This document shows, in pieces, positions 15,062 to 23,239 of a DNA stretch of 35,955 bases. The DNA is taken from the NCBI GenBank assembly GCA_900552795.1, contig USBB01000027.1, positions 1 to 35,955 on the forward strand, read 5' to 3'. The notes beneath the pieces are model-generated. The model was not told the origin of the DNA and did not search any database. It saw nothing but the letters and a program-made list of their open reading frames with translations. Both the position numbers and the translations under genes were made by a program. Origin of the DNA: an uncultured Eubacterium sp. (GTDB lineage Bacteria > Bacillota > Clostridia > Lachnospirales > Lachnospiraceae). Numbering within the stretch: the stretch's first letter is position 1; every line of letters begins with the position of its first letter.

Positions 15062-15988
15062 ATGAAATACGATGTGGAAAACAGAAGAATATGGTTTAAA
15101 GGTGATATTATTAATGTTAATGATGCAAAAGTAAATGCACTTGCGCCTACTGCCCAGTTTGGATTAAATGTATTTGAAGGTATTCCTTGTTACTGGAATG
15201 ATGAGGAAAAACAATTATATGCATTCCGTTTAGAGGACCATTATAACAGACTTATGAAGTCAGCTAAACTTTTGCAGATTGATTGTCCGTATACTAAGGA
15301 AGAATTGAAAAAAGCATTTATTGATGTTATAAAAGCGAATGAATATATGGAAAATCTTTCAGTCAGACAGACATTGTTTGTTGATGGCTTTGGATCATGG
15401 GGTTCAGAAGGCCCTGTAGAAATGTTTGTGGCACCTATTCCAAGAGGAAAGACAAGTGCTGAGTATAATAAAAAGGGACTCAATGTTTGTGTGACATCTT
15501 GGAGGAGAATCAGTGATGAAACGCTGTCTCCGAGAATAAAGTGCGGCGCAAATTATATTAACAGTAGAGTAGGCCAGAGAGAGGCTCTTAGAAATGGATA
15601 TGATACATGTTTGTTTTTGAATGAAGCAGGGAAAGTTGCTGAAGGTCCAGGCTCTTGCTTCTTTATGGTAAAAGATGGAAAATTAATTACTCCACAGCTT
15701 ACGGATAGTGTACTGGAAAGCATTACAAGAGATACAATAATTAAACTGGCACGAAATTTGAAACTCAATGTTGTGGAGAGAACAATAGACAGAACCGAGT
15801 TATATACGTGTGATGAAGCATTTTTATGCGGCTCGGCAATGGAACTTACGCCTGTATTGAGTGTGGACAGGTATGAGGTTGGCTGTGGAGAAACAGGAGA
15901 TGTAACAAAGAAGCTGCATGCTGCTTATTTGGATGCAGTAAGCGGCAAGGACAGTGATTTGATTAATTGGGTGACACAAATATATTAA
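15062..15988 (+). CDS. ilvE: Branched-chain amino acid aminotransferase (class IV)
   Basis: A 308-residue class IV PLP aminotransferase. It has FGLNVFEGIPCYW and FRLEDHYNRLMKSAKLL at the start, the PLP lysine at Lys160 in SPRIKCGANYINSRVG, and the cofactor block LNEAGKVAEGPGSCFFMVKD. BCATs interconvert Leu/Ile/Val and their keto acids with glutamate. In this locus it may serve glycan-substituent synthesis with the aldolase and PLP enzyme, or be a BCAT carried here; sequence alone does not settle this. I chose ATG 15062 with GAGG six bases before it; the frame extends back to 14963 but only through the leader hairpins. Confidence 0.88.
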   Translation: MKYDVENRRIWFKGDIINVNDAKVNALAPTAQFGLNVFEGIPCYWNDEEKQLYAFRLEDHYNRLMKSAKLLQIDCPYTKEELKKAFIDVIKANEYMENLSVRQTLFVDGFGSWGSEGPVEMFVAPIPRGKTSAEYNKKGLNVCVTSWRRISDETLSPRIKCGANYINSRVGQREALRNGYDTCLFLNEAGKVAEGPGSCFFMVKDGKLITPQLTDSVLESITRDTIIKLARNLKLNVVERTIDRTELYTCDEAFLCGSAMELTPVLSVDRYEVGCGETGDVTKKLHAAYLDAVSGKDSDLINWVTQIY

Positions 15989-16000
15989 TTGGAGGAATAT

Positions 16001-16768
16001 ATGATGTATGAGGGTAATAATACTGTGTCTGTAATTATACCGCTTTATAATGCTGGGAAGTATATTCGTGAAACAATAGAGTCTGTTATTGCACAGGATT
16101 ATCCGAATATCGAAATTATCATTGTTGATGACTGCTCAACCGATGGTTCTCAGTTGATAGTCAAAAAGATGTGCGATAAGTATCCGAATATAATATATCA
16201 TAAATTAGATGTTAATTCCGGAGTTGCTATAGCAAGAAATGAGGCTATCAAATTGGCGAAAGGAAGATTTATTGCATTTTGTGATAGTGATGATGTATGG
16301 GAAAAGGATAAATTAGTTATACAGTTAAAACTGTTTGAAAAACATAGTAATGTTCCGTTTACATATACTGCGGTATCATACATTAATGAGGAAAGTAATG
16401 CTATAAAGGGCAAGAGAAAGGTTAAGGAGAAAGCATCATATTCATATTTACTTAGAAATACTATGATAGCTACTTCTACAGTGATAATCGATCGTGCAGT
16501 AGTGAATGAAATAAAGATGCCGAATCGTAAAAGTGCGGAAGATTATTCTCTTTGGCTCAGTTTATTAAAAAAATATGGAGATGCATACGGAATAGACGAA
16601 GCATTTACAAAATACAGGAAGACAAGCAATTCATTATCCTCTAACAGAGTGGGAGAGGTAAAATATTTCTTTGATGTTCAAAGGAATGATATGGGGATTA
16701 ATTGCATAGCGGTTACGATTAATACGATTTGTTATATTTTTAATGCTGTGAAAAAGCATTTTTTTTAA
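16001..16768 (+). CDS. Glycosyltransferase family 2
   Basis: A 255-residue GT-A enzyme with the GT2 start VSVIIPLYNAGKYIRETIES, the nucleotide-binding IIIVDDCSTDGS, and the metal-binding CDSDDVWEKD. It adds one sugar to the lipid-linked repeat unit in the cytoplasm. The ATG at 16001 (or 16004) follows GGAGG at 15991-15995; the upstream in-frame TTG at 15989 overlaps this site and is not used. The C-terminal tail (INTICYIFNAVKKHFF) is hydrophobic and basic, suggesting membrane contact. It is 12 bp after the aminotransferase gene and 12 bp before the first pyruvyl transferase gene. Confidence 0.92.
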   Translation: MMYEGNNTVSVIIPLYNAGKYIRETIESVIAQDYPNIEIIIVDDCSTDGSQLIVKKMCDKYPNIIYHKLDVNSGVAIARNEAIKLAKGRFIAFCDSDDVWEKDKLVIQLKLFEKHSNVPFTYTAVSYINEESNAIKGKRKVKEKASYSYLLRNTMIATSTVIIDRAVVNEIKMPNRKSAEDYSLWLSLLKKYGDAYGIDEAFTKYRKTSNSLSSNRVGEVKYFFDVQRNDMGINCIAVTINTICYIFNAVKKHFF

Positions 16769-16780
16769 GGATGTTTATTT

Positions 16781-17944
16781 ATGAGGAAAATAGGGATTGT
16801 TACATCGGTAAAAGAGTTAAATTATGGAGCAGTATTGCAGGCTTATGCTTTGCAGAGCGTTTTAGAAAAAAGAGAATACGATGTATCTATGTTGTGGTGG
16901 AGTAATCAACGGGAGTCCCATGTTGATATTAGAGCAAAGAAGCTATTAAGCATGGGAGCAAAAATGTTATCTCATCCTTCACTTATACAAAACACTTTTA
17001 AAGTGTATGGAGCCTCATTTGCAAAAGAATTCAGTGAAAAAAGTAAATTGATGTTTGATGAATTTGCAAAAGAATACTTAAATATAAAGTATTATAATTG
17101 GTCAGAGATGAGACACTTTGCGCACAGTCATGATTGTTTGGCGGTAATAGCAGGGAGTGACCAGATTTGGAATTCATATGCTGTTTATGTAGATCCGTTT
17201 TATTATTTAAGATTTGCCCCGGTTAATAAAAGAATAGCGTATGCTCCGAGCTTAGGTAAAAGTGATATACCTGTATATAATAAGAAAAAAATGAAGAAAT
17301 ATATTGAGGGCATAAAATATGTTTCGGTTAGAGAGAGAAAAGGGAAAGCGTTAATTGACAACCTGTTGGATACAGATGTGCCGGTGGTCTTAGATCCGAC
17401 TTTTTTACTTAATAAAGAGGATTGGAAAAATATCTCAAAACCATGCAAATTAAAATCTAAAAAATATAATTTGTTCTATTTCTTAGATGAACCATCTGAT
17501 ATGTGCATATCATGCATAAAGAAAATTTTAAAATACAGCGAATTACCAATTATTGCAATGCCATACAAATTAGAGGGTATATCTGAATTTGGAAATGTTG
17601 AATATGCAGATGCAGGCCCGTTGGAATTTTTGGATTTAATAGAAAATGCTAATATGGTTTTCACCGATTCTTTTCATGGAACAGCGCTTAGCATAAATTA
17701 TAATAAAAACTTTTATGTTTTTGACAGACAATATGGAAGCAATCAGTCTCAGGTTTCAAGAATTGCCGATTTATTAGATACTTTTAAATTGGAGAATCGT
17801 TTTATATCAGATGAAAAGCTTATTATTAATCAGGAAATTGATTATAACAGTGTTAATGAAAAGTTGAAAGAATTAAGGCATACATCAAACGAATATTTAG
17901 ATTCTGCATTAAGAGATATAGGGGGGAATTATGAAAGTAACTGA
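16781..17944 (+). CDS. Polysaccharide pyruvyl transferase family protein (1 of 3)
   Basis: A 387-residue member of the PS_pyruv_trans family. It begins KIGIVTSVKELNYGAVLQAY, has VIAGSDQIWNSYAVY in the middle, VVLDPTFLL, and the C-terminal TDSFHGTALSINYNKNFYVF with the conserved His. The family transfers pyruvate from phosphoenolpyruvate to sugars as a ketal; some members may act as glycosyltransferases. It overlaps the FrhB-like Fe-S gene by 14 bp, and this pairing is repeated in the next two genes, pointing to joint action. Confidence 0.9.
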   Translation: MRKIGIVTSVKELNYGAVLQAYALQSVLEKREYDVSMLWWSNQRESHVDIRAKKLLSMGAKMLSHPSLIQNTFKVYGASFAKEFSEKSKLMFDEFAKEYLNIKYYNWSEMRHFAHSHDCLAVIAGSDQIWNSYAVYVDPFYYLRFAPVNKRIAYAPSLGKSDIPVYNKKKMKKYIEGIKYVSVRERKGKALIDNLLDTDVPVVLDPTFLLNKEDWKNISKPCKLKSKKYNLFYFLDEPSDMCISCIKKILKYSELPIIAMPYKLEGISEFGNVEYADAGPLEFLDLIENANMVFTDSFHGTALSINYNKNFYVFDRQYGSNQSQVSRIADLLDTFKLENRFISDEKLIINQEIDYNSVNEKLKELRHTSNEYLDSALRDIGGNYESN

Positions 17945-19100
17945 TTTTGAAGAGGATAAATGCTGCGGCTGTGGAATGTGTGCGCAAATATGTCCGACTC
18001 ATGCAATTAAGATGGAAGAGGATGATTTGGGATATATATATCCCGTTATAAATGAGGATAAATGTGTTAATTGCGGAAAGTGTTATAACACTTGTCCGTT
18101 TAATAAAAATGCTGATTTTGAGTTGCCGATTGACACATATGCGGCTGTAAGAGCGGATGCAGAGAAACTTCAAAAATCATCTTCAGGAGGCGTTTTTGCA
18201 GCAATAGCAGAAAGTCTGCTAAAAAGCAGTGAGGATTGGGTTGTGGCAGGATGTGCATTGGATGACAAACAAAATGCAAAGCATGTCATAGTACGGACAT
18301 ACGACAAATTAGATACATTATATGGCTCAAAATATGTACAAAGTTCAATGGGAAATATATATCAAGAGGTTAAATGTGAGCTTGACAATAATAAAAAAGT
18401 ATTATTTTCGGGAACACCATGTCAGGTTGCAGCCATTAAGGAATATGTCGGTAACAGCAGTAATTTGTTTACTATAGAGGTGATTTGTCATGGTGTGCCA
18501 AATCAGAGAATGTTCACCTCATATTTAAAATCGCTGTCGCCTCAAATAGTTAACTTCACTTTCAGGGATAAGAAGCAGGGATGGTCATATAATAATGCTT
18601 ATGAAAATGCAGCAGGTGTTAGGAAAGTAAATCATAGGTTGTCTTCATATATGACATACTTTTTAAATGGCGATACATATAGGGATTCCTGCTATGTCTG
18701 TCCATTTGCAAAAGAGACCCGCGGCGCGGACATTACCATAGGCGATTTTTGGGGAATAATTAGAGAATGTCCTGATTTAAAGGATAAATTAGATATTGAA
18801 AAAGGTGTTTCCTGCATGATAATAAATACTGAGAAAGGGAAAGAGCTTATAGAAAAGGCAGAAATATCAAAGTATCCGGTGGACTATATGTCTATAAGAA
18901 AAGGCAATGAGCCTTTGAATGATCCGCCAAGATACACAGAGAGGCGAAAAGATGTAATGAAAATTTGGGGTGAAACAAATTCATGGGATAATGTAACTGT
19001 ATTTTGGAAAAAGAATGATTATAAATTATCGTATACTATCTGGAGTAATATTCCGATAAAAATTCAGAATTTAATACGTATTTTGTTAAAGAAAAGGTGA
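17931..19100 (+). CDS. FrhB-like Fe-S flavoprotein (coenzyme F420 hydrogenase beta-subunit family), 1 of 2
   Basis: A 389-residue protein with two N-terminal [4Fe-4S] motifs (CCGCGMCAQICP and CVNCGKCYNTCP), then FrhB N- and C-domains: SSSGGVFAAIAESLL, FSGTPCQVAAIKEYV, VICHGVPN, and CYVCPFAKETRGADITIGDF. True F420 hydrogenase subunits occur in methanogens; in gut Firmicutes this family is usual in polysaccharide loci beside pyruvyl transferases, and its role there is unproven. It may be a flavin-dependent reductase of a sugar or of its substituent. It overlaps the previous gene by 14 bp and touches the following one. Confidence 0.9.
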   Translation: MKVTDFEEDKCCGCGMCAQICPTHAIKMEEDDLGYIYPVINEDKCVNCGKCYNTCPFNKNADFELPIDTYAAVRADAEKLQKSSSGGVFAAIAESLLKSSEDWVVAGCALDDKQNAKHVIVRTYDKLDTLYGSKYVQSSMGNIYQEVKCELDNNKKVLFSGTPCQVAAIKEYVGNSSNLFTIEVICHGVPNQRMFTSYLKSLSPQIVNFTFRDKKQGWSYNNAYENAAGVRKVNHRLSSYMTYFLNGDTYRDSCYVCPFAKETRGADITIGDFWGIIRECPDLKDKLDIEKGVSCMIINTEKGKELIEKAEISKYPVDYMSIRKGNEPLNDPPRYTERRKDVMKIWGETNSWDNVTVFWKKNDYKLSYTIWSNIPIKIQNLIRILLKKR

Positions 19101-19105
19101 TGAAA

Positions 19106-20242
19106 ATGAGTAAAATAGGAATTTTAACGCTGTATCATAAAAATAATAATTATGGCGGACAGTTGCAGGCATATGCGTTGAATAAGGCTGTTCAGGAATT
19201 AGGGTACAGTAGTGAGCAAATATCTTTCGAGCGAAACAGGAAAAAATTATATTTTCGTAAAATTCGAGGGATTTTTGAGGAGTCTGTTACTAAAGATATA
19301 TTTGCAGTAAAATTAAAGCTTTTATTACATAGGAAAAAAAGTAAAGAGAGCAATGCAGATATTCAAACTTTTAGAAAATTCAAAGAATTTCAGGAGTTTA
19401 TTCCACACAGTAAGGTTTTTACAGAAAAAAATATAGCTGAAACAAATAAAATATATGACTTATTTATAGTAGGAAGCGATCAGGTGTGGAATCCGTTACT
19501 TGCAACAAAAGAGTATTTTTTCGATTTTGTTGAGCATAAACCATGTATTTCTTACGCAGCGAGTGTTCGCATTGACCATTTTGAAAAAGCGGAGGGGAGA
19601 AGGATAAAGAAATATTTGGATAAGTTTTCATATATTTCTGTCCGGGAGAAGCGGGCTATTCAAACGTTAAAAGAAATAGGCGTCGATAAAGAGATAGAAG
19701 TTATGCCTGATCCTACACTTTTATTAAGTAAAGAAAAGTGGCTGGAAATAGTCGATAATAGAGAACCGGAATATGACTATATTGTTGCTTATTTAGTAAG
19801 AGATGACGTAAGTATAAACATGATTCGTAAATATGCACAGGAAAATGGTTATAAGGTAATGTTTATTCCTGAACCGGGCTACTATTTTGAGGAAGACGAT
19901 ATTTTTGTAAAGATTAAAGACGGAGTTGGGCCAAGAGAATTTGTGCAGTTAATTTCCAAGGCAAAATTGGTAGTGGCCAATTCTTTTCATGGAACGGTAT
20001 TTTCAATTATATTTAACCGCCCATTTTATGTATATGGCAATATGGAAAAAGACGATAGAAAGGGAACTTTATTAAAACAATTTGGTTTGCAGGATCGATT
20101 GGTAAAAAATGATTATGATTTTTGCGAACATAAAGATAATATTTGTATCGATTACAGCAAAGTTAATGATAAATTATTAGAAATTAGAAGTTCTGCGAAT
20201 AAGAGAATCAGAGAGGTATTAGAGAAAGTTACCAATAATTAA
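19106..20242 (+). CDS. Polysaccharide pyruvyl transferase family protein (2 of 3)
   Basis: A 378-residue family member starting SKIGILTLYHKNNNYGGQLQ, with IVGSDQVWNPLL, VMPDPTLLLS and VVANSFHGTVFSIIFNRPFY. The start is uncertain: GTG 19097, ATG 19100 and ATG 19106 are in frame; I use 19106 because AAAGG lies about nine bases upstream and MSKIGILTLY matches the family start. It follows the first FrhB-like gene directly and is 24 bp before the second, so the order is pyruvyl transferase, FrhB, pyruvyl transferase, FrhB. It differs enough in sequence from copy 1 to be an old paralogue. Confidence 0.9.
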   Translation: MSKIGILTLYHKNNNYGGQLQAYALNKAVQELGYSSEQISFERNRKKLYFRKIRGIFEESVTKDIFAVKLKLLLHRKKSKESNADIQTFRKFKEFQEFIPHSKVFTEKNIAETNKIYDLFIVGSDQVWNPLLATKEYFFDFVEHKPCISYAASVRIDHFEKAEGRRIKKYLDKFSYISVREKRAIQTLKEIGVDKEIEVMPDPTLLLSKEKWLEIVDNREPEYDYIVAYLVRDDVSINMIRKYAQENGYKVMFIPEPGYYFEEDDIFVKIKDGVGPREFVQLISKAKLVVANSFHGTVFSIIFNRPFYVYGNMEKDDRKGTLLKQFGLQDRLVKNDYDFCEHKDNICIDYSKVNDKLLEIRSSANKRIREVLEKVTNN

Positions 20243-20266
20243 TTTTTGAAAGGGTACAATAATCCA

Positions 20267-21436
20267 ATGAAATCAGTAAAAGATGTTATTAAAAACAAAT
20301 GTGTGGGATGCGGAGTATGTAGCGCAGCTTGTCCGGTCAATGCAATTTCATTAGAAGAAAAAGATGGTTTCTATTATCCTGCTGTTGATACTGAAAAATG
20401 TATTGAATGTGGAAGATGTGTTGCCGTATGTGCCATTGACAAAAAGTGTAATTCAAAAAATCCTGATACATACGGATTTTATATAGATGGCGAAGAAATA
20501 AAAAGCTGCGCATCAGGCGGGGCAGCAACTGCTTTAGCTAAGAAGATGCTGTCAGATGGGGGAGTAGTATATGGAGTAGAATACACAGATGAATTTAATA
20601 ATATTGAGTTTTGTAGGATAACAGATGTCTTGCAATTAAGCAGAATACAAAGCTCAAAGTATTCAGAAACGATGTGTCCTGATTATAATGAAGTTAAAAG
20701 TGATTTAGATAATGGCAAAGATGTTCTTTTTATAGGATTACCATGTCAAATTGCCGGATTAAAGATATTTTTGGGGAAAGATTATGATAATTTAATGACA
20801 GTTGCTCTGATTTGTTTAGGAAGATCATCGTTGAAGCTGTACAGAGCTTTTGTTCAGGAATTAGTTAAGAAATATAATTCGCCTATAGTCGGAATGAATA
20901 TGAGGTGGAAAAGAAAAGACTGGAATGTGAGTTGGATTAAAGTTAATTTTGCCAACGGCAAGACGTTTAAGGATATATTTTCGTCTAATGATTATGGGTT
21001 GTTGAGCAGAGGTGTATTAAGACCATCGTGCTATGATTGTCAATTTAAAGTGGATAATGCTTTTGAAGATATTTTAATAGGCGACTTTTGGGGAAGCGAG
21101 TTTTTAAGTGATAAATATCAGAACAAAATGGGGATATCTGTGGTCATGACCTTTAATGATAAAGCGGATACATATGTACATACAATTAAAGGAAGCCTTT
21201 TTAATGTGAATTATGATACAGCATTAAAAACAAACGGTGCAATAAGTGCATCTTATGTTAAACCCCAATACTATGACGAGGCTATTGCCGTGATTAATGA
21301 TAAAATAAAATTAAGCGACATTTGTAAGGGCATTTATGGAAATAAGCATATGATTTTATTAAAAATAAAATTTATGCTTAAATATATGATGCCGGGCAGT
21401 ATTATCAGAAAAGTAAGAAAAAAGAAGCACAGATAG
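20267..21436 (+). CDS. FrhB-like Fe-S flavoprotein (coenzyme F420 hydrogenase beta-subunit family), 2 of 2
   Basis: A 389-residue protein with CVGCGVCSAACP and CIECGRCVAVCA ferredoxin motifs, then SCASGGAATALAKKML, FIGLPCQIAGLKIFL, CLGRSS and CYDCQFKVDNAFEDILIGDF. The second cluster reads CAID where CP is usual, a mild deviation. The frame also opens at TTG 20246, but ATG 20267 fits the family start better even though AAAGGG is about 13 bases away, so translation may be weak or coupled. It is the partner of the preceding pyruvyl transferase gene by position. Confidence 0.88.
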   Translation: MKSVKDVIKNKCVGCGVCSAACPVNAISLEEKDGFYYPAVDTEKCIECGRCVAVCAIDKKCNSKNPDTYGFYIDGEEIKSCASGGAATALAKKMLSDGGVVYGVEYTDEFNNIEFCRITDVLQLSRIQSSKYSETMCPDYNEVKSDLDNGKDVLFIGLPCQIAGLKIFLGKDYDNLMTVALICLGRSSLKLYRAFVQELVKKYNSPIVGMNMRWKRKDWNVSWIKVNFANGKTFKDIFSSNDYGLLSRGVLRPSCYDCQFKVDNAFEDILIGDFWGSEFLSDKYQNKMGISVVMTFNDKADTYVHTIKGSLFNVNYDTALKTNGAISASYVKPQYYDEAIAVINDKIKLSDICKGIYGNKHMILLKIKFMLKYMMPGSIIRKVRKKKHR

Positions 21437-21445
21437 GAGAATTAC

Positions 21446-22342
21446 ATGTTAGAATTACGGTTGATGGGGGGATTAGGAAATCAAATGTCGCAGGTGGCAT
21501 TTGGATACTATATTTCCAGATTAACTAATCAAAAATTATATATTGATGTGACATCATATAAGCATTATAAGAGAAGACCATGCTCAATCAACAGAATGAA
21601 GTTATGCGAAAATATAATTGTAGGAGAAAATGCAGGATCTCTGTTTCATATAAAAAGCAGACTGTTTCAAAAAATATTTCATGTATTCAATCACATGTTT
21701 TATAAAGGAAAAGAAATGCCTGAAAAGTTTTTCTATATGTGTGTAAAGTCGGGGCATGTGTATTCGTTTGATTCGAAATATTATCCTATCAGCCGCATAA
21801 AGAAAAACTCGGATATATATGGGTACTTTTTGATTGAAAAATATTTTAGGAAATATTATAAAGAGATATGTGAATTATTTCATGTTAAAGATGAAGAATT
21901 AAGTGAAGCATCAAGATATTATGAAAGGCTTATATTGGAGTCAGATGAACCGATAGCAATAAGTTTGAGATTGCAGGATGATTATGTAAAAGACGATACA
22001 ATGTATGTGTGTACAAAGGAGTATTATCAGCAGGGAATTGAATATTTGAAAGAAAATCATCCAAATGGACAATATTTTATATTTGCCGATGATATTGAGC
22101 GTGCTAAAAAAATGAATTTAGGTGTACAGGCTGTATATATCGAAGGAATGACTGATGTTGAGGGTATGCACCTGATGAGCAAGTGTCATCATTTTTTGAT
22201 TTCAAATAGTTCATTTTCATGGTGGGGGGCTTATTTGTCGCAAAAAGAAAGAAAACAAATAGTTGTTCCGGATCATTGGATAAATAATGCAAAAGATTAT
22301 TCGGATAAGTATTATGAAGGAATGATAAAGATAGAATGTTAG
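21446..22342 (+). CDS. Glycosyltransferase family 11 (alpha-1,2-fucosyltransferase-like)
   Basis: A 298-residue GT11 protein. It begins with RLMGGLGNQMSQVAFGYYIS, the family's GGLGNQMFQ(Y/V)A motif, and has ISLRLQDDYV at the donor-binding position where HxRRxDY is usual, then YFIFADDIERAKK and the C-terminal block HLMSKCHHFLISNSSFSWWG. Most members transfer L-fucose from GDP-fucose in alpha-1,2 linkage; related 6-deoxysugars are possible. GDP-fucose synthesis genes are not in the window. The changed HxRR motif may mean altered donor use. It overlaps the next gene by 7 bp. Confidence 0.9.
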   Translation: MLELRLMGGLGNQMSQVAFGYYISRLTNQKLYIDVTSYKHYKRRPCSINRMKLCENIIVGENAGSLFHIKSRLFQKIFHVFNHMFYKGKEMPEKFFYMCVKSGHVYSFDSKYYPISRIKKNSDIYGYFLIEKYFRKYYKEICELFHVKDEELSEASRYYERLILESDEPIAISLRLQDDYVKDDTMYVCTKEYYQQGIEYLKENHPNGQYFIFADDIERAKKMNLGVQAVYIEGMTDVEGMHLMSKCHHFLISNSSFSWWGAYLSQKERKQIVVPDHWINNAKDYSDKYYEGMIKIEC

Positions 22343-23163
22343 ATATGTTTAAAAATGTTGCTGTTGCAATGACATTGTATAATCCGCTTGAAGAAGATAT
22401 TCAGAATCTTATAAATTATGCTGCTGAATTTAAGGGTATTTATGTTTATGCAAATTCATCAATTAAAGAGTTTCGGAAAAAATTAACAGTTTCGAATATA
22501 AAAGTAATCGGAAAAGGTGACAACGATGGTCTTGCCATAGCATGCCATGCTTTATGCACTGCCGCACAAAAAGATGGGTATAAATATGTATTATTATTAG
22601 ATCAAGATAGCAGGATTGGCTTTAAAGATATTAATTTGCTTTATGAAAACCTTTATCTTAATAATGATAATGTAGTGATGACCTGTCCTCAGATTGTATT
22701 AAATAATAAAAAACCACAGTCAGGCAGCGACGCAGAGTTTGTGCCATGGTGCATTACATCAGGCAGTTTATTGGATTTACGTTATTACGGAGACGATATA
22801 TGTTTTGATGAAAAATATTTTATAGACAGATTAGATTTGGATTTTTGTAGACAAATAACAGAAAAAGGATATAAAATATTTAGAATTAACGAGGCATTGC
22901 TATATCAGGATTTGGGACAGACAATTATAAAAAGGAATAAAGCAGTCTATGTGCATGCGCCTTTAAGGCATTATTATATTTCACGTAACAGATTGTATTA
23001 TAATAAAAAATATCATATATCAGGAATGATAACATTAGCGCAATTTTTCAGACATATTTTTATGATTATATTTGACGAAGACAGAAAGATTGAAAAGTTA
23101 AAAATGGTTTTTAATGGTATTGCAGATTATAAAAACAATAAATTTGGAAAAAGAGAGTTTTAA
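22336..23163 (+). CDS. Glycosyltransferase family 2, rhamnosyltransferase-like
   Basis: A 275-residue GT2 enzyme of the rhamnosyltransferase (RfbF/WbbL-like) type: VAVAMTLYNPLEEDIQNLI at the start, GDNDGLAIACHALCTAA, then the metal-binding YVLLLDQDSRI and a downstream DRLDLDFCRQITEKGYKI block. The C-terminal half (YYISRNRLYYNKKYHI) is also typical. It adds a deoxyhexose, perhaps rhamnose, to the repeat unit. The start at 22336 overlaps the GT11 gene; ATG 22345 is an alternative. Confidence 0.88.
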   Translation: MLDMFKNVAVAMTLYNPLEEDIQNLINYAAEFKGIYVYANSSIKEFRKKLTVSNIKVIGKGDNDGLAIACHALCTAAQKDGYKYVLLLDQDSRIGFKDINLLYENLYLNNDNVVMTCPQIVLNNKKPQSGSDAEFVPWCITSGSLLDLRYYGDDICFDEKYFIDRLDLDFCRQITEKGYKIFRINEALLYQDLGQTIIKRNKAVYVHAPLRHYYISRNRLYYNKKYHISGMITLAQFFRHIFMIIFDEDRKIEKLKMVFNGIADYKNNKFGKREF

Positions 23164-23239
23164 TATTTTAAAGAATAAAAAATATAATTTTGGACAAGTG
23201 TAGGTGTGAAAGCTTTTTGAATGCAGAGAGGATTTGTAT

